Below, piece by piece: positions 26,201-34,127 of a DNA stretch of 64,000 bases. The first letter of the stretch is position 1. Every line of letters begins with the position of its first letter. This DNA comes from Flavobacterium sp. LC2016-12 (GTDB lineage: Bacteria > Bacteroidota > Bacteroidia > Flavobacteriales > Flavobacteriaceae), in contig NZ_JADKPT010000005.1 in NCBI RefSeq assembly GCF_015351595.1, forward strand, positions 248,001-312,000. Reading direction: 5' to 3'. The position numbers and the translations under genes were made by a program. The notes below the pieces were generated by a model. The model searched no databases and was not told the DNA's origin. It worked only from the letters and a program-made list of their open reading frames with translations.

Positions 26201-26345
26201 TAATCTGGGCGTGCCAGTATTTAAAAAAAGGCCTAATCAACTTTGCGCTTATAAGGCCTTTTTTTAAATACTGTCGGGCTATCCACGCTACTTCGGTAGC
26301 TTCCTCCTATCCCTCACGCGAGTAAACGTTCTAACATGCCCGATA
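26201..26345. ncRNA. Candidate structured RNA element
   Basis: Several helices can be drawn directly. A perfect 18-bp stem joins 26216-26233 (AGTATTTAAAAAAAGGCC) with 26255-26272. A UUCG tetraloop hairpin GCTAC-TTCG-GTAGC lies at 26287-26300. GCGTG (26209-26213) can pair with CACGC (26315-26319), and TCGGGC (26274-26279) with GCCCGA (26338-26343). The shell GGGCGTGCC...GTCGGGCTATCC...CTATCCCTCACGC is one I recall as recurring in flavobacterial genomes. Possible identities are a small RNA such as Flavo-1 or a mobile hairpin element. The strand of transcription is unknown. Confidence 0.5.
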
Positions 26346-26386
26346 AGTTTTAAAAATCTTTCGGGTTCCATTTTCAGCAAAGTAAT

Positions 26387-26484
26387 GTCATTTCGACGAA
26401 GGAGAAATCCTCGCAAGTAGCTCCATCCCTAAGAGTCAATCTTTGTCGAGTTTCTAATGAAGATTTCTCCTTCGTCGAAATGAC
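26387..26484. repeat. 98-bp hairpin repeat, perfect 23-bp arms (copy 2)
   Basis: GTCATTTCGACGAAGGAG... at 26387-26409 is exactly complementary to 26462-26484. The loop carries CAATCTTTGTCGAG, the reverse complement of the loop motif of copy 1 at 21113-21214, so the loop lies in the opposite orientation. Confidence 0.85.
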
Positions 26485-26511
26485 AAGATCACGAATTATA
26501 TGTTATGCCAA

Positions 26512-26534
26512 AACTTGAAACCTGAAACCTGAAA
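26512..26534. repeat. Half copy of the TTTCARG heptamer family
   Basis: AACTTGAAACCTGAAACC and one more unit, without the matching left arm. Confidence 0.6.
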
Positions 26535-26730
26535 TAAAAAAAAACTTTCCTCAAAATTCCATTTCAAACGTTTGAAATCTTGGTAAAACTTAAATTTCAT
26601 TAAAAAATAAACAATATATCCCGTAAATAATTATTATTTGATAATTATATGCATGCATAGTATTTTTTATGATAGTTATCATAATTTTTTATATAATTTA
26701 GCAATAAATTTATTGGATAATTAAGGAATA

Positions 26731-27789
26731 ATGAAAATAAAAATAATAGGTATCGGAAGTTACATTCCGAATAAAGAAGTAAGCAATACTGACTTTGACA
26801 AGCATGTTTTTTTAAATGAAGATGGAACTCCTTTTGGCTACCCAAATGAAGTTGTAATTAAAAAATTCAAAGGCATCACCGGAATCGAAAACCGCCGCTA
26901 TGCCGAGACTCAACATAACGCATCCGATTTAGCTTTTTTCGCTGCTGAAAAAGCAATTGAAAACGCAGGAATCGATCGCGAAACTTTAGATTATATCATT
27001 TTCGCCCACAATTTTGGGGATGTAAAATCTGGAACACATCAAACTGATATTTTACCGAGTCTAGCTACTCGTGTTAAAAATAAATTAGCTATTAAGAACC
27101 CTAAATGTGTTGCTTACGATATTCTTTTTGGATGTCCGGGCTGGATTGAAGGTGTTTTGCAAGCCAACGCATTCATCAAATCCGGAATGGCAAATCGCGT
27201 TCTGGTAATTGGTGCCGAAACTTTATCAAGAGTGGTTGACGATCACGATCGTGACTCAATGATTTATTCTGACGGTGCCGGTGCTTCCATTTTAGAAGGA
27301 ACTGAAGGCGAATCAGGATTATTATCTTACGAAAGCGCTACTTTCGCAAATGATGAAGCTAATTTCCTTTACTTCGGAAAATCATACAATCCAGATTTAG
27401 ATCCGGATATCAAATACATTAAAATGTACGGTCGTAAAATTTACGAATTTGCATTAAGCCAGGTTCCTTGTGCCATGAAGAGCTGTTTAGACAAAAGCGG
27501 TATCGGAATCGACGAAGTGAAGAAAATTCTAATTCACCAGGCTAACGAAAAAATGGACGAAGCGATTATCGAACGTTTCTACAAATTATACGACAAAACT
27601 GCGCCGAAAGACATTATGCCAATGAGCATTCATGATTTAGGAAACAGCAGTGTAGCGACAGTTCCAACTTTATATGACTTAATCCTAAAAGGAAAAATCG
27701 AAGGTCATGAAATCAACAAAGGCGATGTCATCATTTTTGCTTCTGTTGGAGCGGGAATGAATGTTAATGCTTTTGTATACCGTCATTAA
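26731..27789 (+). CDS. FabH-like 3-oxoacyl-ACP synthase III family protein
   Basis: The 352-residue thiolase-fold enzyme has a complete Cys-His-Asn triad: FGCPGW (C135), IHQAN (H269) and LGNSSVAT (N305). It starts KIIGIGSYIPNKEVSN. The housekeeping FabH active site usually reads ACSGF around Cys, so this protein is a divergent paralogue. It could prime branched or secondary lipids rather than supply bulk fatty-acid initiation. It stands alone between two repeat-filled gaps, with a terminator at 27984. Confidence 0.88.
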   Translation: MKIKIIGIGSYIPNKEVSNTDFDKHVFLNEDGTPFGYPNEVVIKKFKGITGIENRRYAETQHNASDLAFFAAEKAIENAGIDRETLDYIIFAHNFGDVKSGTHQTDILPSLATRVKNKLAIKNPKCVAYDILFGCPGWIEGVLQANAFIKSGMANRVLVIGAETLSRVVDDHDRDSMIYSDGAGASILEGTEGESGLLSYESATFANDEANFLYFGKSYNPDLDPDIKYIKMYGRKIYEFALSQVPCAMKSCLDKSGIGIDEVKKILIHQANEKMDEAIIERFYKLYDKTAPKDIMPMSIHDLGNSSVATVPTLYDLILKGKIEGHEINKGDVIIFASVGAGMNVNAFVYRH

Positions 27790-27796
27790 TACATAA

Positions 27797-27965
27797 TTAT
27801 AAGTCCCATTGGGACGTTATATTTATAGAATACACATTAAGCTTTCAAAAAGCCCCCATCGGGGCGACATCTCTTAGTTTGCTAAAAAAATATCGCTCCG
27901 ATGGAGCTATAAAATTGGCGCTCAAATTGGCTATAAATATTACGCTCTTCTAGAGCTATAATTAA
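27797..27965. repeat. Series of short palindromes (CCCATTGGG / CCCATCGGGGC / CTCCGATGGAG)
   Basis: Four short dyads in a row: GTCCCATTGGGAC, GCCCCCATCGGGGC, ATCGCTCCGATGGAGCTAT and ACGCTCTTCTAGAGC. The segments read as variants of a dispersed flavobacterial repeat. No ORF of note. This fills most of the 338-base gap up to the methyltransferase gene. Confidence 0.65.
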
Positions 27966-27983
27966 ATCATATAAAAATCATAC

Positions 27984-28026
27984 AAGTCCGTATTTAAAAC
28001 ACATTTTAAATGCGGACTTTTCATTT
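27984..28026 (+). terminator. Terminator of the FabH-like gene
   Basis: AAGTCCGTATTTAAAA and TTTTAAATGCGGACTT form a 16-bp stem with one wobble, followed by a short T-rich run. Confidence 0.8.
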
Positions 28027-28067
28027 TTCATTCAAATTAAAAAACTCAAAAAAAGAAGTAATCTTTG

Positions 28068-28075
28068 TATATTTG
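28068..28075 (+). promoter_or_regulatory. -7 element of the methyltransferase gene
   Basis: TATATTTG matches TAnnTTTG, 52 bases before the ATG. The leader between them holds a piece (TTGCTTCGTTCCTCGCAAAG) of a dispersed repeat. Confidence 0.5.
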
Positions 28076-28127
28076 CGACCTAATATAAAATCATGAACGA
28101 CAGCTTGCTTCGTTCCTCGCAAAGACT

Positions 28128-28649
28128 ATGTACGAAAAAACGTTTCCAAATAAAAGATTCAAACTTACTTTAGAATTTTTACAAAAGCATATCAAAACCT
28201 CTGAAACAATCCTTGATTTAGGAGTTGAAAATCCGTTTTCGAAAATCATGAAAGAAGCTGGTTATTCAGTAAAGAATACCACTGGCGAAGATTTAGATTT
28301 GGATCAAAACGTTTTAAAAACAGATAGTCAGGATGTTGTAACGGCTTTTGAAATCTTCGAACATTTATTAAATCCATTTACAATTTTAAACGAAATTAAA
28401 TCAGACAAACTTTTAATTTCAATTCCAATGCGTTTATGGTTTTCTCCGGCATATCGTTCTAAAACGGATATGTGGGACAGACATTATCATGAATTTGAAG
28501 ATTGGCAATTAGACTGGCTTTTAGAAAAAACAGGCTGGAAAATCATCGACAGACAAAAATGGACAAACCCGGTTAAAAAGTTTGGTCTACGTCCGTTTTT
28601 AAGAAGCTTTACCAACAGATATTATATTGTTTACGCTGAAAAAGTTTAG
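28128..28649 (+). CDS. Class I SAM-dependent methyltransferase-like protein
   Basis: The 173-residue protein has ETILDLGVENPFSKIMKEAGY (motif I region, LGVENP instead of the usual DxGxGxG), SQDVVTAFEIFEHLLNP (motif II/post-I) and DKLLISIPMRLWF (motif III). This is the pattern of short Bacteroidetes methyltransferases next to glycosyltransferases. The SAM-binding loop is atypical, so activity is not assured. The GT2 gene follows on the same strand after a heptamer repeat. Confidence 0.75.
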   Translation: MYEKTFPNKRFKLTLEFLQKHIKTSETILDLGVENPFSKIMKEAGYSVKNTTGEDLDLDQNVLKTDSQDVVTAFEIFEHLLNPFTILNEIKSDKLLISIPMRLWFSPAYRSKTDMWDRHYHEFEDWQLDWLLEKTGWKIIDRQKWTNPVKKFGLRPFLRSFTNRYYIVYAEKV

Positions 28650-28745
28650 ATTTCAGATTGTAGATTTTAGAGTAACGATTTCTGATTTCTGATTTTTAGA
28701 TATAGTAAAACCAATCTAAGATCTAAAATCTAAAATCTAAAATTT
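28645..28745. repeat. TTTTAGA heptamer palindrome
   Basis: Left side GTAGATTTTAGAG with GATTTCTGATTTCTGATTTT is mirrored by AGATCTAAAATCTAAAATCT. It fills the whole gap between the methyltransferase and glycosyltransferase genes. Confidence 0.75.
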
Positions 28746-28749
28746 TTAT

Positions 28750-29598
28750 ATGAAGTACTATATCGTCATTCCCGCACACAACGAACAGGATTTAATTGGC
28801 CTGACTTTACAATCTCTGGTTTCACAAACAGTTTTACCTTCAAAAATTGTCGTAGTAAACGACAATTCTACAGATAAAACAGAAGAAGTTGTTTTGGGTT
28901 TCGCTAAAGACAATCCTTATATTTCTGTGGTAAACAAAACTTCAGATGCTATTCACATGCCGGGAAGCAAAGTAATCCAGGCTTTTCAAAAAGGTTTTGA
29001 AACTTTAGATTCTGAATACGATATTATTGTAAAAATTGACGGCGATTTAATTTTCCCGGCCAACTATTTCGAAACAATCATAAAACACTTTGAATCCGAT
29101 CCAAAAATCGGAATGGTGGGTGGATTTTGTTACATCGAGAAAAATGGCGATTGGGTTTTAGAAAACCTAACAGACAAAGACCATATTCGCGGTGCTTTGA
29201 AAGCGTATAGAAAAGCAACGTTCCAACAAATTGGGGGTTTAAAACCTGCTATGGGTTGGGATACAGTAGATGAATTGCTTTGTAAATATTATGACTGGAA
29301 AGTCGTTACAGATGAATCTTTACACGTAAAACACCTTAAACCAACAGGTGCCAATTATAATAAAACAGCACGTTACAAACAAGGAGAAGCTTTTTACACT
29401 TTAGGATACGGCTTCTGGATTACGGCAATTGCTTCGGCAAAACTGGCCATGATGAAGAAAAAACCGTTTCTGTTTCTGGATTACATCAAAGGATTCTGGA
29501 AAGCTAAAAACGCAAAAACTCCGTTATTAGTTACATCGGAACAAGCCAAATTTATCCGAAATTATCGTTTCAAAAAAATGAAAGAAAAGTTAATTTGA
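28750..29598 (+). CDS. Family 2 glycosyltransferase
   Basis: This 282-residue GT-A enzyme has YIVIPAHNEQDLIGLTLQSL at the start, VVVNDNSTDKTEEVV and the metal-binding DGD in VKIDGDLIFPANYF. It also has FQQIGGLKPAMGWDTVDELLC, a typical acceptor-side segment. The hydrophobic C-terminal region is short, so it is probably peripheral. The sugar and acceptor are unknown. Its place beside a methyltransferase and a lipid-transport ABC pair hints at envelope glycolipid or polysaccharide work. Confidence 0.9.
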   Translation: MKYYIVIPAHNEQDLIGLTLQSLVSQTVLPSKIVVVNDNSTDKTEEVVLGFAKDNPYISVVNKTSDAIHMPGSKVIQAFQKGFETLDSEYDIIVKIDGDLIFPANYFETIIKHFESDPKIGMVGGFCYIEKNGDWVLENLTDKDHIRGALKAYRKATFQQIGGLKPAMGWDTVDELLCKYYDWKVVTDESLHVKHLKPTGANYNKTARYKQGEAFYTLGYGFWITAIASAKLAMMKKKPFLFLDYIKGFWKAKNAKTPLLVTSEQAKFIRNYRFKKMKEKLI

Positions 29599-29678
29599 TT
29601 CGGAAAACAGGCGAAAATCCAAAAGTCATAACCCAAAACTCGTAACTTCTTTTTACCTTAGCCAATATTTCAAAAACT

Positions 29679-30425
29679 ATGATGCTAATTCGTTATTTAT
29701 CTCAAATAGGAAGATATTTTTTAATGTTGAAAGAAATTTTCAATAAACAGACAAAATGGTCTGTTATGAAAAAATTGATTTTCAAAGAAATCGATGACTT
29801 AATAATCGACTCTCTTGGCATCGTTTGCTTTATCTCCTTTTTTATCGGAGGAGTTGTAGCCATTCAAACAGCATTAAACTTAACGAACCCATTAATTCCA
29901 AAATATTTAATTGGTTTTGCTACACGTCAATCTGTAATTCTGGAGTTTGCTCCTACTTTTATTTCGGTAATTATGGCCGGAAAAATGGGATCTTACATCA
30001 CTTCAAGTATCGGAACAATGCGTGTTACAGAACAAATTGATGCTTTAGAAGTTATGGGAGTTAATTCATTAAACTATCTCGTTTTCCCAAAAATAGTAGC
30101 CTTATTAATGTATCCTTTCGTAATCGGAATTAGTATGTTTCTGGGAATTTTTGGGGGATGGCTTGCTTGTGCCTATGGTGGATTTTCAACTAGTCAGGAC
30201 TTTATTCAGGGTGCTCAAATGGAATTTATTCCTTTTCATATTACATATGCTTTTATTAAAACGCTAATTTTCGCAATGTTATTAGCTACAATTCCATCTT
30301 TCCACGGATATTACATGAAAGGTGGTGCGCTTGAAGTTGGTAAAGCTAGTACAGTATCATTTGTCTGGACATCTGTTTGTATTATTCTTTTCAATTATAT
30401 ATTAACTCAATTATTATTAGGATAA
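29679..30425 (+). CDS. MlaE/YrbE-type ABC transporter permease
   Basis: The 248-residue inner-membrane protein has five helices and the MlaE (DUF140) block: FIGGVVAIQTALNL, SVILEFAPTFISVIMAGKMGSYITS..GTMRVTEQIDALEVMGVNSL and FPKIVALLMYPFVI. MlaE works with MlaF and MCE-domain MlaD in phospholipid transport between the membranes. The stop overlaps the next start (TAATG), so permease and ATPase are co-translated. No MCE gene follows here; in Bacteroidetes it can be elsewhere. Confidence 0.92.
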   Translation: MMLIRYLSQIGRYFLMLKEIFNKQTKWSVMKKLIFKEIDDLIIDSLGIVCFISFFIGGVVAIQTALNLTNPLIPKYLIGFATRQSVILEFAPTFISVIMAGKMGSYITSSIGTMRVTEQIDALEVMGVNSLNYLVFPKIVALLMYPFVIGISMFLGIFGGWLACAYGGFSTSQDFIQGAQMEFIPFHITYAFIKTLIFAMLLATIPSFHGYYMKGGALEVGKASTVSFVWTSVCIILFNYILTQLLLG

Positions 30426-31186
30426 TGATCGAAGTAAAAAACATAGAAAAATCATTCGGCGACAGTAAAGTTTTAAAAGGCGTTTCGACTGTTTTTGAAA
30501 CTGGAAAAACCAACCTGATAATTGGACAAAGTGGATCCGGAAAAACTGTTTTATTAAAAACTTTGTTAGGAATTCACTCGCCTGATTCAGGTACAATTGA
30601 ATTTGACGGACGTGTTTATTCTGATTTAAATCCTGACGAAAAAAGAGAACTAAGAACGGAGATTGGAATGGTTTTTCAGGGAAGTGCCTTATTTGATTCA
30701 ATGACCGTTGCTGAAAATGTTGCTTTTCCTTTAAAAATGTTCACGAATGATAACAAGGCAAAAATTCAAGAACGTGTTGACTTTGTTTTAGAAAGAGTAA
30801 ACTTAGTTGATGCACATAAGAAACTGCCTTCTGAAATCTCGGGAGGAATGCAAAAACGTGTGGCGATTGCGAGAGCAATTGTAAATAATCCGAAGTATTT
30901 ATTTTGTGATGAACCGAACTCTGGTTTAGATCCAAACACTTCTACTTTGATTGATAATCTAATTAAAGAAATTACAGAAGAATATAATATTACAACCGTA
31001 ATCAACACACACGATATGAACTCAGTTATGGAAATTGGCGAGAATATCGTATTTCTAAAAAAAGGAGTAAAAGCCTGGCAAGGAACTAAAGAAGAAATCT
31101 TTAGAACCGATAATAAAGATATCGTTAAGTTTGTCTACTCTTCAAACCTGTTTAAAAAAGTAAGAGAAGCATACTTAAAAGGTTAA
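30425..31186 (+). CDS. MlaF-type ABC transporter ATPase
   Basis: The 253-residue ATPase has Walker A GQSGSGKT (34-41), Q-loop VFQGSALFDSMT, signature ISGGMQKR (138-145), Walker B LFCDEPNSGLDP (159-170) and H-loop NTHDM. The SALFDSMTVAENVAFPL stretch is typical of MlaF/Ttg2A. The start is the ATG at 30425, one base overlapping the permease stop. A longer in-frame extension would be inside the permease gene. Confidence 0.93.
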   Translation: MIEVKNIEKSFGDSKVLKGVSTVFETGKTNLIIGQSGSGKTVLLKTLLGIHSPDSGTIEFDGRVYSDLNPDEKRELRTEIGMVFQGSALFDSMTVAENVAFPLKMFTNDNKAKIQERVDFVLERVNLVDAHKKLPSEISGGMQKRVAIARAIVNNPKYLFCDEPNSGLDPNTSTLIDNLIKEITEEYNITTVINTHDMNSVMEIGENIVFLKKGVKAWQGTKEEIFRTDNKDIVKFVYSSNLFKKVREAYLKG

Positions 31187-31209
31187 AACCTTTTAAAATT
31201 TCAATAAAA

Positions 31210-31257
31210 AAATTCCAAATTCCAAACTGCAAAGGTTGGTATTTGGAATTTCTTTTT
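31210..31257 (+). terminator. Terminator of the MlaEF-like pair
   Basis: AAATTCCAAAT and ATTTGGAATTT, extended by CCAA/TTGG, form a hairpin followed by a T-rich run. Confidence 0.75.
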
Positions 31258-31293
31258 ATAATTGGAATTTCAAAAGATTGAATTCCCTTTTTA

Positions 31294-31905
31294 TTAGAAT
31301 TTCTCATTAATATTGATCAATTCAACTTCAGCGTTTGGATTAAAAAGATACGTTTTACCGGAGCTGATTTCAATACATTCAAAACGTTTTGTTCGTACCG
31401 CCAGCTTCTTAAATATTTTACCGTTCTTTATTCTGAAAACACTCCCATAAGGAATCTCAAAAACGTAGTTTTTATCGTTTTCCTTGTCGTATTGCTTTAA
31501 AGCTAAAGACAAAGTAGTGTCAGTGTCACTGCTGGCTGTTGGGTTCTTAAAATGCCTTGCTAACAATGGTAATAAATGTCCCGGGAATATTTCAGGCCGG
31601 ATAAAAGGAACCATCATTCTCTGAAAAGTAAATTTCCATTCATTTCCGTGTGGTTTGATGTTTCTTCCAAACTTTTCAAAAGCCACTAAATGTGAAATCT
31701 CATGGATCAGGGTAATCAAAAAACGATATTTATTTAAACTTGCATTTACCGTGATTTCATGTTTACCACTAAGTCCGCGTCTGTAATCGCCATGACGCGT
31801 CTGGCGCTCATTCACAATTTTCAGATGAACCTGATTGGCAACAATCAATTCAAAAACAGGCTTTACAGCATGTTCGGGGATGTATCTTGCTAAAGTTTCG
31901 TTCAA
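31294..31905 (-). CDS. SprT-like zinc metalloprotein
   Basis: The 203-residue protein has the SprT zinc motif HEISH (H68, E69, H72) with the third ligand in KPHGNEW (H86), and FKFTFQRMM-type helices after it. No DNA-repair fusion of the Spartan kind is present. Bacterial SprT proteins are poorly characterised. The only reasonable start is TTG at 31903-31905, since a TAA in frame lies a few codons upstream and no ATG occurs before the core. A -7 element TAGATTTG sits at 31934-31941 on the minus strand and fits that start. Confidence 0.85.
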   Translation of the reverse strand: MNETLARYIPEHAVKPVFELIVANQVHLKIVNERQTRHGDYRRGLSGKHEITVNASLNKYRFLITLIHEISHLVAFEKFGRNIKPHGNEWKFTFQRMMVPFIRPEIFPGHLLPLLARHFKNPTASSDTDTTLSLALKQYDKENDKNYVFEIPYGSVFRIKNGKIFKKLAVRTKRFECIEISSGKTYLFNPNAEVELININEKF

Positions 31906-31933
31906 ATCGATTACGTATTAATATATCAAAAAA

Positions 31934-31941
31934 CAAATCTA
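31934..31941 (-). promoter_or_regulatory. -7 element of the SprT-like gene
   Basis: TAGATTTG on the minus strand matches TAnnTTTG and lies about 30 bases before the TTG start. Confidence 0.45.
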
Positions 31942-32010
31942 AGAAATCATTTATTCATAGCTGTTTAATCAGGGTAAACATTTTACAAATCCATGCAAAA
32001 ATGAACCCTA

Positions 32011-33291
32011 TTACAAGGTTAGGTATTTAAGATAACTATTGTTTACATCATTTTTAATCGCACCATCTGTACCATAAAAAATATTCAGTTTTGTTTGCTT
32101 GTCTTTTATTTCTTTTTCAACTTCTTGTACTTTACGTTCCTGATAATCTAAAGAACGTGCTTTTTGAAGAAATTCTAAACTACTTTTATAATTATTTAGA
32201 ACGCCGAAACTTGAAGCAATATTTATATAACACGCCCAAAGAGCAGCCTTTTGCCCTTTATCGTTTGCGTCTAACTGTTTAGAATATCCTTCCATTTTTA
32301 GAATGAAATCGGTAAAAACTCGTTTTTTATTTATAAAGTTTTTATAGTCTCTTAAATTTACGTCACCATGAAAAGCTTCTGAATTATCTTTAATTGTCAA
32401 ATTATTCTTTTCAACAAATTCAGTATTTGATGCTAAAAGGGCTTCATCTACCGTAGGCTGAGGCTTAGATTTAGACCAATTTTCCATAGCATCAACATCC
32501 TGGTTTAACTTTAGAAATACCGGATTTTTATCTTCTTTAGAAATTCTTGAAAAAAGATACGTGTCCTGATAATACGCAACTCCTACCCATGAAACAACCC
32601 TGCTTTTCATATAGCGCTGAATATCGGTTACAAGTTCATTGTAAATCAGATTTTTATCAGCATTTTCTGTTAAATAATTTACGGCTTCCGATCTTGTTTT
32701 GAAATTAAAAATAGTTCCTTGAGACGCACTGGTAGCACTCATTCTCTGTTTAACAAAGAACGATTTTTCTAAAACCACATTATCAGTCACGCTATTTTTA
32801 AATTTAAAAAAGACATTATATTGATAATACATTTCATATCCAAAAGGTTTTTCTGCCGATTTCGTTTCTTGTATTTCCGCAGCATAAGCAATATGATCAA
32901 TAAGAACATCAAGAATAAGGTGATCTTCAGCTTTAGCAGAAGACTGATTTCTATATCCTAAATCAGCAATTGAAGGAATGACTTCACCCTTATAATTAAC
33001 TTCTGTTTCTGTGCCCGAAAGTGGGCGAACTAAATATTCTTCTTTGAAAAATTCATTATAGGAGAGTGGTCCCCTGCCTCCTTTTTTTTCACCATCAATC
33101 AAAATAGCAATTGGCCTGTTCGAAAGATTCATTTTTACCGTGTAAGTTCTATAACCTTTAGGAATATAAGAGTCTGGAAAAACAAAATTATAAAAACTCA
33201 GATGTTCTGATTTATAGGACTGAGCAGAAACTTTTTGATTAGAAAAAACAGTACATAATACAATTGCAAGAATTAGAATTCTTTTTTTCAT
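32011..33291 (-). CDS. Secreted hypothetical protein
   Basis: The 426-residue protein has a signal peptide (MKKRILILAIVLCTVFSNQKVSAQ). The rest has beta-rich segments (YTVKMNLSNRPIAILIDGEKKGG) and a C-terminal part with TPR-like helices (AALWACYINIASSFGVLNNYKSSLEFLQKARSLD). I do not recognise the family. It stands between a SprT-like gene and an SDR gene on the same strand. Periplasmic or outer-membrane location is inferred from the signal peptide only. Confidence 0.65.
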   Translation of the reverse strand: MKKRILILAIVLCTVFSNQKVSAQSYKSEHLSFYNFVFPDSYIPKGYRTYTVKMNLSNRPIAILIDGEKKGGRGPLSYNEFFKEEYLVRPLSGTETEVNYKGEVIPSIADLGYRNQSSAKAEDHLILDVLIDHIAYAAEIQETKSAEKPFGYEMYYQYNVFFKFKNSVTDNVVLEKSFFVKQRMSATSASQGTIFNFKTRSEAVNYLTENADKNLIYNELVTDIQRYMKSRVVSWVGVAYYQDTYLFSRISKEDKNPVFLKLNQDVDAMENWSKSKPQPTVDEALLASNTEFVEKNNLTIKDNSEAFHGDVNLRDYKNFINKKRVFTDFILKMEGYSKQLDANDKGQKAALWACYINIASSFGVLNNYKSSLEFLQKARSLDYQERKVQEVEKEIKDKQTKLNIFYGTDGAIKNDVNNSYLKYLTL

Positions 33292-33329
33292 TAGTTTGTT
33301 TGTAAGGTTTGGGGGTTAAATAAAGGAAT

Positions 33330-34007
33330 TTATGGATTTGTTGAAGAAACTTCTAACACTTTTCCATTAAAGTATTTATTTCCATTTAAGGTAAAATCAT
33401 AAATATAAGTTGCCATTCCTTCAGCAGAAATTGGAGCTTGGTAACCCGGAAAAGCTTCGTTTAGCATTTCTGTCTGAACTGAACCTAAAGCCAAAACATT
33501 GAAGGAGATCCCTTTTTCTTTGTATTCTTCAGCTAACAATTCAGTTAACGTAATAACAGCACCTTTACTAGAACTGTAAGCAGCCAAGCCAGCGAATTTT
33601 AAACTTCCGCGCACACCACCAATTGAACTAATAGTTACTACATGACTTCCTTTTTGAAGATAAGGCAAACAAATTCTGGTAAGATTGGCTACAGCAAAAA
33701 CATTCACTTTATAGATACTTTCAAAATCAGCCTGAGTGGTTTCTGCAAAAGGCTTCAATAATAAAGCTCCTGCATTATGCACAACGGCATCTACTTTTTT
33801 CCAGGTTGATGAAAGAAAACTTTCTACTTCATGCAAAGCGCTTTCATCCGATAAATCTACTGAAAGACAAGTAACATTTTGGTGCGCTAAAAGCATCTGA
33901 GGTATTTTTCTCGAAATAGCCAAAACCTGATGTCCGGCATTCGCAAACTGCAAAGCCAATTCATATCCAATTCCTCTGCTTGTTCCGGTAACGATAATAT
34001 TTTTCAT
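33330..34007 (-). CDS. Short-chain dehydrogenase/reductase
   Basis: This classical SDR of 225 residues has the cofactor loop GTSRGIGYELA (NADP-type Gly motif), VVHNAGALL (NNAG-like), the Ser/Tyr/Lys site ISSIGGVRG...AAYSSSKGA (YxxxK) and the family C-terminus. The substrate is unknown. It lies 38 bases after no recognisable partner; the M28 peptidase gene is upstream on the same strand. Confidence 0.9.
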   Translation of the reverse strand: MKNIIVTGTSRGIGYELALQFANAGHQVLAISRKIPQMLLAHQNVTCLSVDLSDESALHEVESFLSSTWKKVDAVVHNAGALLLKPFAETTQADFESIYKVNVFAVANLTRICLPYLQKGSHVVTISSIGGVRGSLKFAGLAAYSSSKGAVITLTELLAEEYKEKGISFNVLALGSVQTEMLNEAFPGYQAPISAEGMATYIYDFTLNGNKYFNGKVLEVSSTNP

Positions 34008-34127
34008 ATGGAGATACTATTTCTTTTTTATGGAATATGGAATCGCCATTCTTAGTCCCGTTTTTTATTTGGAATCATGGCGATTTCAGGAAGCAAAAAT
34101 AAGCAAATCCAATAAAAAGAAAGGTTA

